A stretch of 64,000 nucleotides of DNA from an uncultured Eubacterium sp. (GTDB lineage Bacteria > Bacillota > Clostridia > Lachnospirales > Lachnospiraceae). The notes under the pieces were generated by a model. It worked only from the letters and a program-made list of their open reading frames with translations, did no database searches and was not told where the DNA came from. The stretch lies in NCBI GenBank assembly GCA_958446835.1, contig CAUCXT010000005.1, forward strand, positions 31,199-95,198, written 5' to 3'. The position numbers and the translations under genes are program-made. Below, in pieces: positions 35,349 through 45,379 of the stretch (the stretch's first letter is position 1; every line of letters starts with the position of its first letter).

Positions 35349-36371
35349 ATGATTAAGGAAGCTATCGTAAAGATTGTAGAAAAAGGTGATTTGACCTACG
35401 ATGAGGCATATCAGGTGATGAATGAGATTATGAGCGGTGAGACAACCCAGACACAGAATGCGGCATTTCTTGCGGCTCTGTCCACAAAGAGCACCAAGGC
35501 TGAGACGATAGACGAGATTTCGGGCTGTGCGGCAGCTATGAGGGAGCACGCCGTCAAGGTCGAGCACGATGGGGATGTGCTTGAGATTGTCGGAACAGGC
35601 GGCGATGGCGCACACAGCTTCAACATTTCCACAACGGCAGCCATGGTAATTGCCGCGTCTGGAGTCAAGGTGGCAAAGCACGGCAACCGTGCGGCTTCAT
35701 CTAAGAGCGGAACGGCGGATTGCCTTGAGGCACTTGGCGTCAACATAAATCTTGAGCCGGAGCAGTGCAGGAGGCTTCTTGACACTGTCGGAATCTGCTT
35801 TCTTTTTGCACAGAAATATCACACTTCGATGAAATATGTCGGCGCTATCAGAAAGGAGCTTGGAATAAGAACCGTATTTAACATACTTGGACCTCTCACC
35901 AACCCGGCGCACCCGACGTTTCAGGTGCTTGGTGTGTATGATGAGTCGCTTGTAGAGCCGCTTGCGCAGGTGCTTATGGAGCTTGGTGTGAAGAAGGGTG
36001 TTGTTGTATACGGCATGGATAAGCTTGACGAGATTTCAATAAGCGCACCGACCAAGGTATGTGATTTCGAGAACGGAAGATACAGAACCTACATGATAAA
36101 GCCGGAAGATTTCGGATTTAAGACAGTCGACAAATCGGAGATTGTCGGAGGAACACCGCAGGAGAATGCGAAGATTACGGAGGGGATACTTGACGGAAGC
36201 ATAAAGGGAGCCAAGAGGGAGATTGTACAGTTAAACGCAGGTGCAGGACTTTTTGTTGCAGGAAAGACAGCTACACTTGCAGACGGGGTAAAGCTTGCCG
36301 GTGAGATAATCGACTCCGGTGCAGCCCTTGACAAACTCAACGAACTTAAGAAAGCGTCACAGGAAGTATGA
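35349..36371 (+). CDS. trpD: Anthranilate phosphoribosyltransferase
   Basis: Joins anthranilate to phosphoribosyl pyrophosphate. 340 residues, normal. Visible are the PRPP-binding [19 protein letters not shown] motif, [21 protein letters not shown], and [34 protein letters not shown]. It is a separate protein, not fused to TrpG as in enteric bacteria. A weak AGTGAGGA site precedes the ATG. Its stop overlaps trpC as ATGA. Confidence 0.95.
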   Translation: MIKEAIVKIVEKGDLTYDEAYQVMNEIMSGETTQTQNAAFLAALSTKSTKAETIDEISGCAAAMREHAVKVEHDGDVLEIVGTGGDGAHSFNISTTAAMVIAASGVKVAKHGNRAASSKSGTADCLEALGVNINLEPEQCRRLLDTVGICFLFAQKYHTSMKYVGAIRKELGIRTVFNILGPLTNPAHPTFQVLGVYDESLVEPLAQVLMELGVKKGVVVYGMDKLDEISISAPTKVCDFENGRYRTYMIKPEDFGFKTVDKSEIVGGTPQENAKITEGILDGSIKGAKREIVQLNAGAGLFVAGKTATLADGVKLAGEIIDSGAALDKLNELKKASQEV

Positions 36372-37174
36372 GAACAATACTTGATACAATAGCGGAGTAC
36401 ACGCAGCACCGCATAGAAGAGGAAAAAAAGAATATCTCCACACAGGCTATGAGGCGGCAGGCGGAGGAGATATATAGGCAGGAGAGTGCTGCCGGAGCAG
36501 GGCATTTTCCATTTGAAATAGAGCTTGCCCGCCCGGAAATCACGTTTATATGTGAGTGCAAGAAGGCTTCACCATCGAAGGGACTTATCGCACCGGATTT
36601 TCCATATCTTGACATAGCAAGAGAATATGAAGCAGCCGGAGCAGGGGCAATATCAGTTCTCACAGAGCCTAGGTGGTTTTTAGGAAGCAATGATTATCTG
36701 CGTGAGATAGCCGCCGATGTAAATATTCCGTGTCTCAGAAAGGACTTCACGGTCGATGAGTACATGATATATCAGGCTAAGACGCTTGGGGCTTCGGCAG
36801 TACTGCTGATATGTGCGATAACGGAGACGGCAAGGCTTAAGGAATATATTGCCATAGCGGACAGCTTAGGCTTGTCGGCATTAGTCGAGGCACATGATGA
36901 ACATGAGATTGAGGCTGCGCTTGACGCAGGTGCAAGAATAATCGGTGTGAACAACAGAAATCTCAAGGACTTTACCGTTGATATACATAACAGCGAGAGA
37001 TTAAGAAGGCTTGTTCCGGATAATGTGATGTTCATAGCTGAGAGCGGAATCAAGACCGCGGCGGATATCGACGTACTAAGAGCCGCCAATGTCAACGGCG
37101 TGCTTATAGGTGAAACCTTAATGCTGTCAAATGACAAAAAGGGCATGCTTGCCAAGTTAAGAGGAAATATATGA
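36368..37174 (+). CDS. trpC: Indole-3-glycerol phosphate synthase
   Basis: Closes the indole ring to give indole-3-glycerol phosphate. 268 residues, TIM barrel. Catalytic lysine region [12 protein letters not shown], then [71 protein letters not shown] and [28 protein letters not shown] are all present. The start ATG overlaps the trpD stop. It is monofunctional; trpF is a separate gene downstream. Confidence 0.95.
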   Translation: MRTILDTIAEYTQHRIEEEKKNISTQAMRRQAEEIYRQESAAGAGHFPFEIELARPEITFICECKKASPSKGLIAPDFPYLDIAREYEAAGAGAISVLTEPRWFLGSNDYLREIAADVNIPCLRKDFTVDEYMIYQAKTLGASAVLLICAITETARLKEYIAIADSLGLSALVEAHDEHEIEAALDAGARIIGVNNRNLKDFTVDIHNSERLRRLVPDNVMFIAESGIKTAADIDVLRAANVNGVLIGETLMLSNDKKGMLAKLRGNI

Positions 37175-37246
37175 TTGAGGCAGCAGACAGTACTACAAGG
37201 AATCGGTGGTAGGAGTCTGGTCCGTGTCAAAAGGGAGGTAGTGATA

Positions 37247-37852
37247 TTGTCGAAGATAAAGATATGCGGTCTGAGGCGAGAATGTGATATAGAATATGCG
37301 AACAGGTTAATGCCTGACTATATCGGCTATGTTTTCTGGCAAAAGAGCAGGAGATATGTCACTGATGAGCAGGCGGCAGAGCTTACGGCTAAGCTTGACA
37401 TGGACATAACACCGGTAGGTGTGTTTGTCGATGAGGAGCCGAAGAGGGTGGCACAGCTTGTGAGCGGAGGCGCGATAAGGGTGATACAGCTTCACGGACA
37501 TGAGGATGAGGCATATCTTAAGCGGATAAGAGATATGACGGATGCACCTATTATCAAGGCACTCAAGATAAGGAGCGAACAGGATATAGAGCTTGCGAAC
37601 TCATATCCGGCAGATTTTATCCTTCTTGACAATGGTTACGGAACAGGGCAGACCTTCGACTGGCAGCTCATTTCCGGGATGAAAAGACCATTTTTCCTTG
37701 CAGGCGGTTTGACCATTGACAATGTATCCGAGGCGATAGAAAAATATCAGCCCTACGCAGTCGACATCAGCTCCGGCGTGGAGACGGATGGCTATAAGGA
37801 TTACGGCAAAATGCAGCAGTTTGTGGAAAAATGCCGATGGCGCAATACATAG
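37247..37852 (+). CDS. trpF: Phosphoribosylanthranilate isomerase
   Basis: Isomerises phosphoribosylanthranilate between TrpD and TrpC. About 201 residues. KIKICGLRRECDIEYAN carries the catalytic Cys of the ICG motif; later motifs are GVFVDE, IQLHGHEDEAYLKRI, DFILLDNGYGTGQTFDWQLI with the catalytic Asp, FLAGGLTIDNV and AVDISSGVETDGYKD. The best start is TTG 37247, 8 bp after GGGAGG (37233-37238); a GTG at 37241 is too close to that site. The non-ATG start could lower its expression. Confidence 0.9.
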   Translation: MSKIKICGLRRECDIEYANRLMPDYIGYVFWQKSRRYVTDEQAAELTAKLDMDITPVGVFVDEEPKRVAQLVSGGAIRVIQLHGHEDEAYLKRIRDMTDAPIIKALKIRSEQDIELANSYPADFILLDNGYGTGQTFDWQLISGMKRPFFLAGGLTIDNVSEAIEKYQPYAVDISSGVETDGYKDYGKMQQFVEKCRWRNT

Positions 37853-37907
37853 ATATAATGATTTTTGCAATTCCATAATAAAATTCCAATAGATAAGGAG
37901 AACACAC

Positions 37908-39128
37908 ATGGCAGATTCAAATGAAAGCTTCTACACAGGAAGCACTGGAAACGGAAGGTTCGGGCAGCACGGCGGTCAGTACATTCCGGAAACACTTATG
38001 AATGCGGTTATAGAGCTTGAAAAGGCATACAATCACTATAAGGATGACCCTGAATTTAACAAGGAGCTCAATACACTCTTAAATGAGTATGCGAACCGCC
38101 CAAGCCGCCTTTATTTTGCGAAGAAGATGACTGAGGACTTAGGCGGAGCGAAAATCTACCTTAAGAGGGAGGATTTGAACCATACCGGAGCACATAAGAT
38201 TAACAATGTGCTTGGTCAGGCGCTTCTTGCAAAAAAGATGGGAAAGACAAGGCTCATCGCTGAGACGGGAGCAGGTCAGCACGGAGTTGCGACTGCGACG
38301 GCAGCAGCTCTCATGGGCATGGAATGTGTTGTGTTCATGGGCGAGGAGGACACCAAAAGACAGGCGCTCAATGTATACAGAATGAGGCTTTTAGGCGCTG
38401 AGGTCATCCCGGTAAAGTCCGGAACGGCTACACTCAAGGACGCTGTATCAGAGGCTATGCGCGAGTGGACGAACAGAATAGACGATACGCATTACTGCCT
38501 CGGTTCGGTTATGGGTCCTCATCCGTTCCCTACGATTGTCCGCGATTTTCAGGCGGTCATCTCAAAGGAAATCAAGGAGCAGCTCATGGAGAAGGAGGGC
38601 AGGCTTCCGGATGCGGTTATAGCCTGCGTCGGCGGCGGCTCCAATGCAATCGGAACATTTTATAATTTCATAAATGACAAGAGTGTTAGACTTATAGGCT
38701 GTGAGGCAGCAGGAAGAGGAATCGACACCTTCGAGACGGCGGCAACGGTAAATACAGGAAGGGAAGGCATTTTCCACGGAATGAAGTCATATTTCTGCCA
38801 GGACAAATATGGACAGATTGCCCCGGTTTACTCCATTTCAGCCGGACTTGACTATCCGGGAATAGGACCTGAGCACGCATATCTTCACGATATCGGAAGG
38901 GCGGAGTACGTTCCTGTCACGGATGACGAGGCGGTTGACGCGTTCGAGTATCTGTCTAAGATGGAGGGAATCATCCCGGCAATCGAGTCGGCACATGCGG
39001 TCGCTTATGCCAAGAAGCTTGCACCGACGATGGATAAGAACCAGATAATAGTCATCACGATTTCAGGCAGAGGAGACAAGGACTGTGCGGCTATTGCACG
39101 CTACAGAGGGGAGGATATCAATGAGTAG
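37908..39128 (+). CDS. trpB: Tryptophan synthase beta subunit
   Basis: PLP enzyme that joins indole and serine. 406 residues. The PLP lysine is K97 in HTGAHKINN; the phosphate-binding loop is [25 protein letters not shown] and [25 protein letters not shown] are standard. AAGGAG lies before the ATG. Its 3' end overlaps trpA by 8 bp, which supports coupled translation of the two subunits that form the alpha2-beta2 complex with an indole tunnel. Confidence 0.96.
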   Translation: MADSNESFYTGSTGNGRFGQHGGQYIPETLMNAVIELEKAYNHYKDDPEFNKELNTLLNEYANRPSRLYFAKKMTEDLGGAKIYLKREDLNHTGAHKINNVLGQALLAKKMGKTRLIAETGAGQHGVATATAAALMGMECVVFMGEEDTKRQALNVYRMRLLGAEVIPVKSGTATLKDAVSEAMREWTNRIDDTHYCLGSVMGPHPFPTIVRDFQAVISKEIKEQLMEKEGRLPDAVIACVGGGSNAIGTFYNFINDKSVRLIGCEAAGRGIDTFETAATVNTGREGIFHGMKSYFCQDKYGQIAPVYSISAGLDYPGIGPEHAYLHDIGRAEYVPVTDDEAVDAFEYLSKMEGIIPAIESAHAVAYAKKLAPTMDKNQIIVITISGRGDKDCAAIARYRGEDINE

Positions 39129-39891
39129 ATTAAAGGAAGCATTTAAGGACGGCAAGGCATTCATACCATTTATAACCTGTGGGGATCCCGACCTTGCAAC
39201 TACGGCTGAGATAGTAAAACAGATGAGCGCAAACGGAGCGGACATAATAGAGCTTGGAATACCTTTTTCAGATCCAACCGCAGAGGGACCGGTCATTCAG
39301 GAGGCAAATATACGCGCGCTTGCGGGCGGAGTGACCACCGACAAGATTTTTGATTTCGTGAGGGAGATAAGGAAGGAAGTGAGCACCCCGATGGTGTTTA
39401 TGACATACGCGAATGTAGTATTTTCCTACGGCAGTGAGAAATTTATCTCCACCTGCAAGGAAATCGGAATTGACGGACTCATCCTGCCGGATATCCCATA
39501 CGAGGAGAAAAATGAGTTCCTTCCTATCTGCAAAAAATATGATGTAGACCTCATATCACTCATAGCGCCTACATCGCATGAGCGCGCGGCGATGATTGCG
39601 CGTGAGGCGGATGGATTCATTTACCTTGTGTCATCGCTTGGTGTCACAGGCGTGCGCTCTAAGATCACAACCAACATCGGCGAGATTGTCGATATGATTA
39701 AGAAAAACACGGACGTACCGTGCGCGGTGGGCTTCGGAATATCCACACCTGAGCAGGCGGCACAGATGGCGGCAGTCTCCGACGGAGTCATAGTTGGAAG
39801 CGCCATAGTAAAGCTTGTAGCCCGGCACGGAAAGGACGCACCGAAGTATGTCGGTGAATATGTAAGGAGCATGAAGGAAGCGATAGGCTAG
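39121..39891 (+). CDS. trpA: Tryptophan synthase alpha subunit
   Basis: Splits indole-3-glycerol phosphate into indole and glyceraldehyde 3-phosphate. 256 residues from ATG 39121 with GGGAGG upstream inside trpB. The catalytic Glu of [11 protein letters not shown] is present (E44, equal to E49 of E. coli). The second catalytic acid, Asp60 of E. coli in LADGP, is Glu here (PTAEGP). This still offers an acid and may be normal in this lineage, but is worth noting. [24 protein letters not shown] and [30 protein letters not shown] complete the barrel. Last gene of the operon. Confidence 0.95.
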   Translation: MSRLKEAFKDGKAFIPFITCGDPDLATTAEIVKQMSANGADIIELGIPFSDPTAEGPVIQEANIRALAGGVTTDKIFDFVREIRKEVSTPMVFMTYANVVFSYGSEKFISTCKEIGIDGLILPDIPYEEKNEFLPICKKYDVDLISLIAPTSHERAAMIAREADGFIYLVSSLGVTGVRSKITTNIGEIVDMIKKNTDVPCAVGFGISTPEQAAQMAAVSDGVIVGSAIVKLVARHGKDAPKYVGEYVRSMKEAIG

Positions 39892-39922
39892 TGGGACACA
39901 TGGTGTCAGACCCCTGTCCCAG
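39892..39922 (+). repeat. GGGACAGG palindromic repeat, half copy after trpA
   Basis: TGGGACACATGGTGTCAG...CCCCTGTCCCAG matches the second half of the copy at 24175-24240 almost exactly. TGGGACA/TGTCCCA can pair and may help end the trp transcript. Confidence 0.75.
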
Positions 39923-39926
39923 CTTT

Positions 39927-40031
39927 GTAACAATATCGAAATATCCGTAACAATCCCGTAACTAAAATTAATATTTTTGTAACCAAATGTAAGGCTTTTG
40001 TAAGCACTGATGTGCAGTTAAGTGCTAACAT
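39927..40031 (+). promoter_or_regulatory. Putative Pho-box array before the lipoprotein gene
   Basis: GTAAC/GTAAG motifs begin at 39927, 39947, 39958, 39979, 39989 and 40000, that is with spacings of 20, 11, 21, 10 and 11 bp, one or two helical turns. Direct repeats of about 11 bp are typical of PhoB/PhoP-type regulators, and TTACA is the PhoP core read on the other strand. A possible -10, TAACAT, is at 40026-40031, and AGCACT/AGTGCT (40004-40009/40021-40026) forms a small dyad. Confidence 0.55.
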
Positions 40032-40089
40032 AGTTTGCATAGAGGTGGGTTTTACAAATATACATAAGACATACGCAGGAGGTTACAAA

Positions 40090-41270
40090 ATGGTGAAAAA
40101 AACAACATTGGCGCTTGGGGCGCTGGCAGCGACAGTTCTTATGACTGCGTGCGGCAGGGCGGACGGAAGCGGGCAGACGGTGGAGCAGGAACCGACGGAG
40201 AGCATTGTGCAGACCGATATTGCACAGTCCGGTGCGGAAAATGACAGTAGTGGGATTACAGAAACTACAGGAAATACAGAAAGCACACAAAACACAACCG
40301 GTGAAGCGGCAAACGAAGCTCCCGGCAAGATACCGGATAAGCCGTCGGAGGAGCTTACCTGCCCGCTGATTGGCGGTCAGTACGGACAGGACATAGAACA
40401 CAGCGCGGACTACAGATATAATGAGAATACCGACAGTTGGGATGAGATATACACTGTCGGTGATGTGAGCCTTGTGTACAGCGTGGCAGAAAATAAGCTC
40501 ACTATTGAGCATGAGGGCAGGACAGATGAGGTTGCGTGGGCGATACAGCATTTTGGCGGCGGAGTTGGAATGAGCATAGGGCTTGCCGATATGACAGGGG
40601 ATGGCAGTGAGGAGCTTATTTTAGAGGCGCATGACAGGGAGCTTGGATTGTACTTTGTGTACGATTTGAAAAATGAAAAGGATTTGTCGCCATATTACTG
40701 CACAGATGCCATATAGGAAACATACTCACAGTTAACAAGGAAGTAATAAATGCGGTGCCGGAGCCGGTAAAGGAGGCTCTTGCAGGCAGACATGAGGTTA
40801 TATATAAGGGAGAAACCATAGAAAACGTGGATGTCTTGGAGGATATGCAGTATGAATCGACCGGAAGGAGAATAGAGGCAGAGAGCTTCAGCGTGCTTGA
40901 CTTTGATGGGGATGGTCTTAACGAGGTGGCAGTCATCGCTGAGCCGTGCTACATATTCCATACAGACGGCGATAAGGTCTATGTGTATGATATCAATTAC
41001 AGAGGCTTTTTAGACCTAAAGACGGACGCGACATGGAATGGCTCCGGCGGTGCCTCGAACTGGTATTATGTGGAATTTACAGGTTTCACAGACACGGAAA
41101 TGCTTTACAATACCTATCTTCATATATATGAAGATACATACTGGGACGGAGATTATTACTCCGGGAACGCCAAGCAGCTCACCAAGGAGGAGACGGATGC
41201 AATTATATCATCAGGCTCCGATGTAATGGCTAAGAAGTATAAATATTCGAAAAATTATTTTAAGCAGTGA
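40090..41270 (+). pseudogene. Frameshifted lipoprotein gene, putative Pho-controlled
   Basis: The first part (40090-40716, 208 codons) has AGGAGG, an ATG and a lipobox MTAC, then a Ser/Thr/Glu/Asn-rich tether. It stops at TAG just past YYCTDAI. A second frame, open from 40677, continues without its own ribosome binding site as GNILTVNKEVINAVPEPVKEAL to 41270. Each half has one acidic repeat of similar type (DMTGDGSEELIL and DFDGDGLNEVAV), so both belong to one gene. The shift lies between 40677 and 40716; one base seems missing near 40714. It may be a true mutation, a sequencing error or programmed slippage. The function is unknown. It lies between two Pho-box regions just before pstS. Confidence 0.7.
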
Positions 41271-41281
41271 ATTTGCTGGTT

Positions 41282-41298
41282 TTTACATAGATTTTACA
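41282..41298 (+). promoter_or_regulatory. Pair of TTTACA boxes upstream of pstS (distal)
   Basis: TTTACA at 41282-41287 and 41293-41298, start to start 11 bp. Same core as the proximal boxes at 41385-41425. Confidence 0.45.
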
Positions 41299-41350
41299 TT
41301 TATTATATATAACCTTGATAGCTGATTACGCGGAATTTACTTATACTAAT

Positions 41351-41379
41351 CTGGGACAGGGACCTGACACCTGTCCCAG
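41351..41379 (+). repeat. GGGACAGG palindrome, short copy / terminator
   Basis: Perfect 10-bp stem CTGGGACAGG (41351-41360) / CCTGTCCCAG (41370-41379) followed by ATTTCTTTT. Likely terminator of the lipoprotein gene and third member of the repeat family. Confidence 0.8.
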
Positions 41380-41384
41380 ATTTC

Positions 41385-41440
41385 TTTTACGCGGATTTTA
41401 CATTCGGATGATTGGGAATTTTACACAGAGATAGTAGACT
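41385..41440 (+). promoter_or_regulatory. pstS promoter with putative Pho boxes
   Basis: TTTTAC(A) begins at 41385, 41396 and 41419 (spacings 11 and 23 bp). The last box ends 9 bp before a -10, TAGACT (41435-41440), and overlaps the place of a poor -35 (TTGGGA 41412-41417). Boxes replacing a weak -35 are what an activated Pho promoter should look like. The activator is probably the PhoP-type protein at 48526. Confidence 0.55.
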
Positions 41441-41565
41441 GCTAATTGTAAACGAGAGGTGAAGCGATAATACGTGGAGCTTACATAGTCGCGTTTATGA
41501 AAAAGAAAAGAAAAAAAGTGTGTAAAAGAATGTAAGCCGTGTTGCGGCTGGAAAGAGGCAGAGAA

Positions 41566-42489
41566 ATGAAGAAGAATTTATTTAAGAAGTGTGCAGCGAT
41601 GATTGCATGTGCAGCAATGTCCATGATGATGGTCACAGGATGTAACAGCAATACAGCGGGAAATAATGCGACAGACGGAACAACACCGGGTTCAACAAGC
41701 CAGGGTGCAAGCCAGGAGACATCAAGCAACGCTCCTGCGGCAGATAAGAAGCTTTCCGGTACAATCTCACTTGCAGGTTCAACATCAATGCAGAAGCTTG
41801 CGGATGCACTTGCAGAGACATTCATGGAGGCTAACAGCGGCGTTACGGTTACGGTTGAGTACTCAGGTTCATCGGCAGGTATCGAGTCACTTCTTAACGG
41901 AAGCTGTGATATCGGTGATGCTTCAAGAAACTTAAAGGACAGCGAGAAGTCCGGCGGAGCTGTTGAGAACATCGTCGCAATTGATGGTATAGCAGTTATC
42001 GTTGACAAGAACAACACGGTAGCAGGTCTTACAAAGCAGCAGCTCTCAGACATCTACACAGGTGTTGTAACCAACTGGAGCGAGGTTGGTGGAAGCGATA
42101 CTCCAATCGTTGTTGTAGGTCGTGAGGCAGGTTCAGGTACAAGAGGAGCATTCGAGGAAATCTTAAAGGTTGAAGATGCATGTAAGTACGCTGTAGAGTG
42201 CGATTCAACAGGTGCAGCTATGGCGAAGGTTGCTTCGACAGAGGGCGCAATCGGTTATGTATCACTTGATGTACTTGATGATTCTGTAAATGCACTTAAC
42301 CTTGACGATGTAGCTCCTACATCGGACAACATTGTTGCAGGTACATACTTCCTTTGCAGACCATTCGTTATGGCTACCAAGGGTGAGATAAGCGAGCAGA
42401 ATGAGCTTGTACAGGCATTCTTCGATTTCCTCAAGTCCGATGAAGGAAAGGCAGTTGTAAAGGCAGTCGGACTTATCACAGTAGACTAA
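41566..42489 (+). CDS. pstS: Phosphate-binding lipoprotein PstS
   Basis: Extracellular receptor of the high-affinity phosphate importer. 307 residues from ATG 41566. The lipobox is VTGC near residue 24, followed by a Thr/Ser/Asn tether. The phosphate-binding core shows SLAGSTSMQKLADALAETF, YSGSSAGIESLLNGSCDIGDASR, IDGIAVIVDKNN, VVGREAGSGTRGAFEEIL and EGAIGYVSLD. The ribosome binding site is weak (AGAGGCAG). A hairpin without T-run follows, which often protects the binding-protein message so that it exceeds that of the membrane subunits. Confidence 0.95.
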   Translation: MKKNLFKKCAAMIACAAMSMMMVTGCNSNTAGNNATDGTTPGSTSQGASQETSSNAPAADKKLSGTISLAGSTSMQKLADALAETFMEANSGVTVTVEYSGSSAGIESLLNGSCDIGDASRNLKDSEKSGGAVENIVAIDGIAVIVDKNNTVAGLTKQQLSDIYTGVVTNWSEVGGSDTPIVVVGREAGSGTRGAFEEILKVEDACKYAVECDSTGAAMAKVASTEGAIGYVSLDVLDDSVNALNLDDVAPTSDNIVAGTYFLCRPFVMATKGEISEQNELVQAFFDFLKSDEGKAVVKAVGLITVD

Positions 42490-42507
42490 TAGAAATATTG
42501 GTAAATC

Positions 42508-42548
42508 AGCGGCATGAGTGTAGTGCTAAGCATTACACCTTTGCCGCT
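42508..42548 (+). other. Intercistronic hairpin between pstS and pstC
   Basis: AGCGGCATGAGTGTAGTGC pairs imperfectly with GCATTACACCTTTGCCGCT; no T-run. Probably stabilises the pstS message or partly ends transcription. Confidence 0.6.
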
Positions 42549-42606
42549 AAGTGTCTATTTCCTGTGTGGTGTGTCTGCCATATAGTGGCTGAGAAATGAG
42601 GTAAAT

Positions 42607-43701
42607 ATGAAAGCTGAAGTGATAAACTGTCCGAATCCGGCAATTGAAATTGATTCAGAGCTGGCAGCAGATAAGAAAACAGATAAGAACGTACCGGTAA
42701 ATACTGATAAAAGAAATGATAAAGTTATAAGAATGACTGAAAATAAGAATGAAAACAGCAATGTTCAGAGTGACGCACAGATAAATATTTTTAAAGGAAA
42801 AATAACAAAAAATCTCATAGAAGTTATCGCGAAGGTTATCTTTACAATATTTGCCTTTGTGGCTGTGGCGGCGGTAATTTCCATCACGGTATATATGTTC
42901 ATAAAAGGGCTTCCGGCTCTTGGGGAGGTCGGAATTGCACAAATCCTGTTCGGCACGGTGTGGGCGCCGACAGCGGCGGAACCGCATTTCGGAATATTTT
43001 ATGTTATCTTGACTTCGCTGGTCGGTACTGCGATGGCGATTGTGATAGGAGTTCCGATAGGACTTTTGACAGCGGTTTTCCTTGCGGAGGTAGCGCCGCA
43101 GAAGCTTTCAAAGGTGGTTAAGCCGGCAATCGAACTGCTTGCAGGTATTCCGTCAATCGTCTACGGACTTATAGGAATCATGGTGTTAAATCCTCTTATG
43201 TTCAAACTTGAGAAAATAATTTTTGCCGGAAGCAAGACACACCAGTTTACAGGCGGCTCTAACCTTATATCCGCCGTTTTGGTGCTTGCGGTGATGATTC
43301 TTCCGACAGTTATAAATATAAGTGAATCTTCGATACGCGCGGTTCCGAAGCACTACAAGGCGGCTTCGCTTGCGATGGGAGCCACACATATCCAGACAAT
43401 ATTCAAGGTCATCATTCCGGCGGCTAAGTCGGGAATATTGACAGCGATAGTACTTGGAATCGGACGTGCGATAGGTGAGGCGATGGCGATTACGCTGGTT
43501 GCCGGAAGTGCCGTGAATGTGCCGCTTCCGTTCAACTCAGTGCGTTTTCTCACAACAGCGATAGTCAGTGAGATGGCTTATTCGGCTGATACGCACAGAA
43601 AGGTACTCTTCACGATAGGACTTGTACTTTTCATATTTATTATGATTATAAATCTGGTTCTCAACCGTATGATGAAGAAGGGGGAAAAGGCAGATGGCTG
43701 A
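42607..43701 (+). CDS. pstC: Phosphate ABC transporter permease PstC
   Basis: 364 residues. About 75 hydrophilic residues rich in Asn, Asp and Lys (ENKNENSNVQSDAQINIFKG) precede the first helix, longer than the usual cytoplasmic N-terminus. The permease domain has six helices and the conserved FGTVWAPTAAEPHFGIFYVI, LLAGIPSIVYGLIGIMVL and the EAA loop KHYKAASLAMGATHIQTIFKVIIPAAKSG. Overlaps pstA by 8 bp. Confidence 0.94.
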   Translation: MKAEVINCPNPAIEIDSELAADKKTDKNVPVNTDKRNDKVIRMTENKNENSNVQSDAQINIFKGKITKNLIEVIAKVIFTIFAFVAVAAVISITVYMFIKGLPALGEVGIAQILFGTVWAPTAAEPHFGIFYVILTSLVGTAMAIVIGVPIGLLTAVFLAEVAPQKLSKVVKPAIELLAGIPSIVYGLIGIMVLNPLMFKLEKIIFAGSKTHQFTGGSNLISAVLVLAVMILPTVINISESSIRAVPKHYKAASLAMGATHIQTIFKVIIPAAKSGILTAIVLGIGRAIGEAMAITLVAGSAVNVPLPFNSVRFLTTAIVSEMAYSADTHRKVLFTIGLVLFIFIMIINLVLNRMMKKGEKADG

Positions 43702-44566
43702 TTCGATTCTTGTAAAGAAAAAACGCCCGCTTGACAATGTGGCGTATGCGCTTATATACCTGTCGGCATTGATATCCGTGGGAATCCTTGTCGGAATAAT
43801 CATCTATGTGGCAATAAAGGGTCTTAGCAATGTCAACTGGGCTTTTCTCACCACAGAGAGAAGCGCATTAAAAGGAACAACCGGTATAGCCGGAAATATT
43901 GTGAACACACTCTACATAGTGGTTGTCACGATAGTCATTGCGACACCTATCGGCGTGGGCTCAGCCATATACCTGAATGAATACGCCAAGCCGGGAAAGC
44001 TTGTAAAGATAATTGAGTTCACAACGGAGACACTTGCCGGAATACCTTCAATCATATTCGGTATGTTCGGTCTGGTGCTCTTCAATCAGGCATTCCACCT
44101 TGGATATTCGCTCCTCACCGGAGCACTCACGCTCACGCTTATGGTGCTTCCTCTCATAACGAGAAATACGCAGGAGGCTCTAAAGACGGTTCCTAAGAGC
44201 TACCGCGACGGAGCGCTTGGAATGGGCGCAGGCAAATGGCACATGATAAGAACCATCATCCTTCCTTCGGCAATGCCGGGAATAATCACCGGAATTATCC
44301 TTGCGATAGGAAGAATCGTCGGCGAGTCGGCGGCACTTCTGTTCACAGCGGGTTCAGCCTATAAGCTTCCGAAGAGTCTTATGGCATTCCTTATGAAAAT
44401 CAGGGAGGCGGGCGGTACACTCACCATAGAGATGTACTTCCGTATGTCGGATGGAAAATACGGTCAGGCGTTCGGAATCGGTCTGGTGCTCCTTGTGGTT
44501 GTGCTTGGTATCAATTTTATTGCGAAATGGCTAGCGGCACGATTCGATGTGAACAGGAAAGGATAG
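43694..44566 (+). CDS. pstA: Phosphate ABC transporter permease PstA
   Basis: Second membrane subunit, 290 residues. It shows ANTLYIV-like [49 protein letters not shown] and the EAA loop [29 protein letters not shown]. The start lies inside the pstC end with GGGGGAAAAGG upstream, so it is translationally coupled. pstB follows after 10 bp. Confidence 0.95.
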   Translation: MADSILVKKKRPLDNVAYALIYLSALISVGILVGIIIYVAIKGLSNVNWAFLTTERSALKGTTGIAGNIVNTLYIVVVTIVIATPIGVGSAIYLNEYAKPGKLVKIIEFTTETLAGIPSIIFGMFGLVLFNQAFHLGYSLLTGALTLTLMVLPLITRNTQEALKTVPKSYRDGALGMGAGKWHMIRTIILPSAMPGIITGIILAIGRIVGESAALLFTAGSAYKLPKSLMAFLMKIREAGGTLTIEMYFRMSDGKYGQAFGIGLVLLVVVLGINFIAKWLAARFDVNRKG

Positions 44567-44576
44567 GTACATATAT

Positions 44577-45353
44577 ATGGATGAAAATAAGAATTTATCG
44601 GAAAATATTTTGGATATAAAGAAGCTTGACCTGTGGTACGGTGAGAATCATGCACTCAAGAATGTCAATATGGAGATAAAAAGAAACGCAATCACAGCAT
44701 TTATCGGTCCTTCCGGCTGCGGAAAATCGACATTTTTAAAGACTCTGAACAGGATGAATGACCTTGTGCCGGGAGTGCGCATTGAGGGGCAGGTGCTTCT
44801 TGACGGTGTGGATATCTATGACCCGAAGGTTGACACTTCAATGCTTCGAAAGAAGATAGGCATGGTATTCCAGCAGCCGAATCCATTTCCTATGAGCATA
44901 TATGATAACGTGGCTTATGGGCCTAGAATACATGGAATAAAGAATAAAGCCAAGCTTGACCAGATTGTTGAGGAGAGCTTAAGTGGTGCGGCGATATTCG
45001 ACGAGGTAAAGGACAGACTTAAGAAGTCGGCACTTGGTCTTTCGGGTGGACAACAGCAGCGTCTGTGTATCGCGCGTGCGCTTGCGGTTTCGCCGGAGGT
45101 ACTTCTCATGGATGAGCCGACCAGCGCGCTTGACCCGATATCGACACTCAAGGTCGAGGAGCTTATGGAAGAGCTCAAGAAAAAATACACCGTTGTTGTT
45201 GTGACACATAACATGCAGCAGGCGGCAAGAGTATCCGATGATACAGCATTTTTCCTTGTCGGAGAGGTGATTGAGAAGGACAGCACGGACAACATATTCT
45301 CACAGCCGAAGGATAAGAGGACGGAAGATTATATTACAGGACGTTTTGGATAG
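44577..45353 (+). CDS. pstB: Phosphate ABC transporter ATPase PstB
   Basis: Drives phosphate uptake by ATP hydrolysis. 258 residues with [18 protein letters not shown], Walker [10 protein letters not shown]-loop [24 protein letters not shown] (typical of PstB), signature LSGGQQQR, Walker [13 protein letters not shown] and the H-loop [13 protein letters not shown]. No insertion, unlike the Opp ATPases. Confidence 0.97.
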   Translation: MDENKNLSENILDIKKLDLWYGENHALKNVNMEIKRNAITAFIGPSGCGKSTFLKTLNRMNDLVPGVRIEGQVLLDGVDIYDPKVDTSMLRKKIGMVFQQPNPFPMSIYDNVAYGPRIHGIKNKAKLDQIVEESLSGAAIFDEVKDRLKKSALGLSGGQQQRLCIARALAVSPEVLLMDEPTSALDPISTLKVEELMEELKKKYTVVVVTHNMQQAARVSDDTAFFLVGEVIEKDSTDNIFSQPKDKRTEDYITGRFG

Positions 45354-45379
45354 AAGATTGCAATACAAGGAGGCAGGGA

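Noticed and set aside
41497..41535. 12-codon basic leader peptide (MKKKRKKVCKRM) before pstS
   Set aside because: The only GGAG is about 17 bp away, too far, and no alternative hairpins that would make it an attenuator were found.
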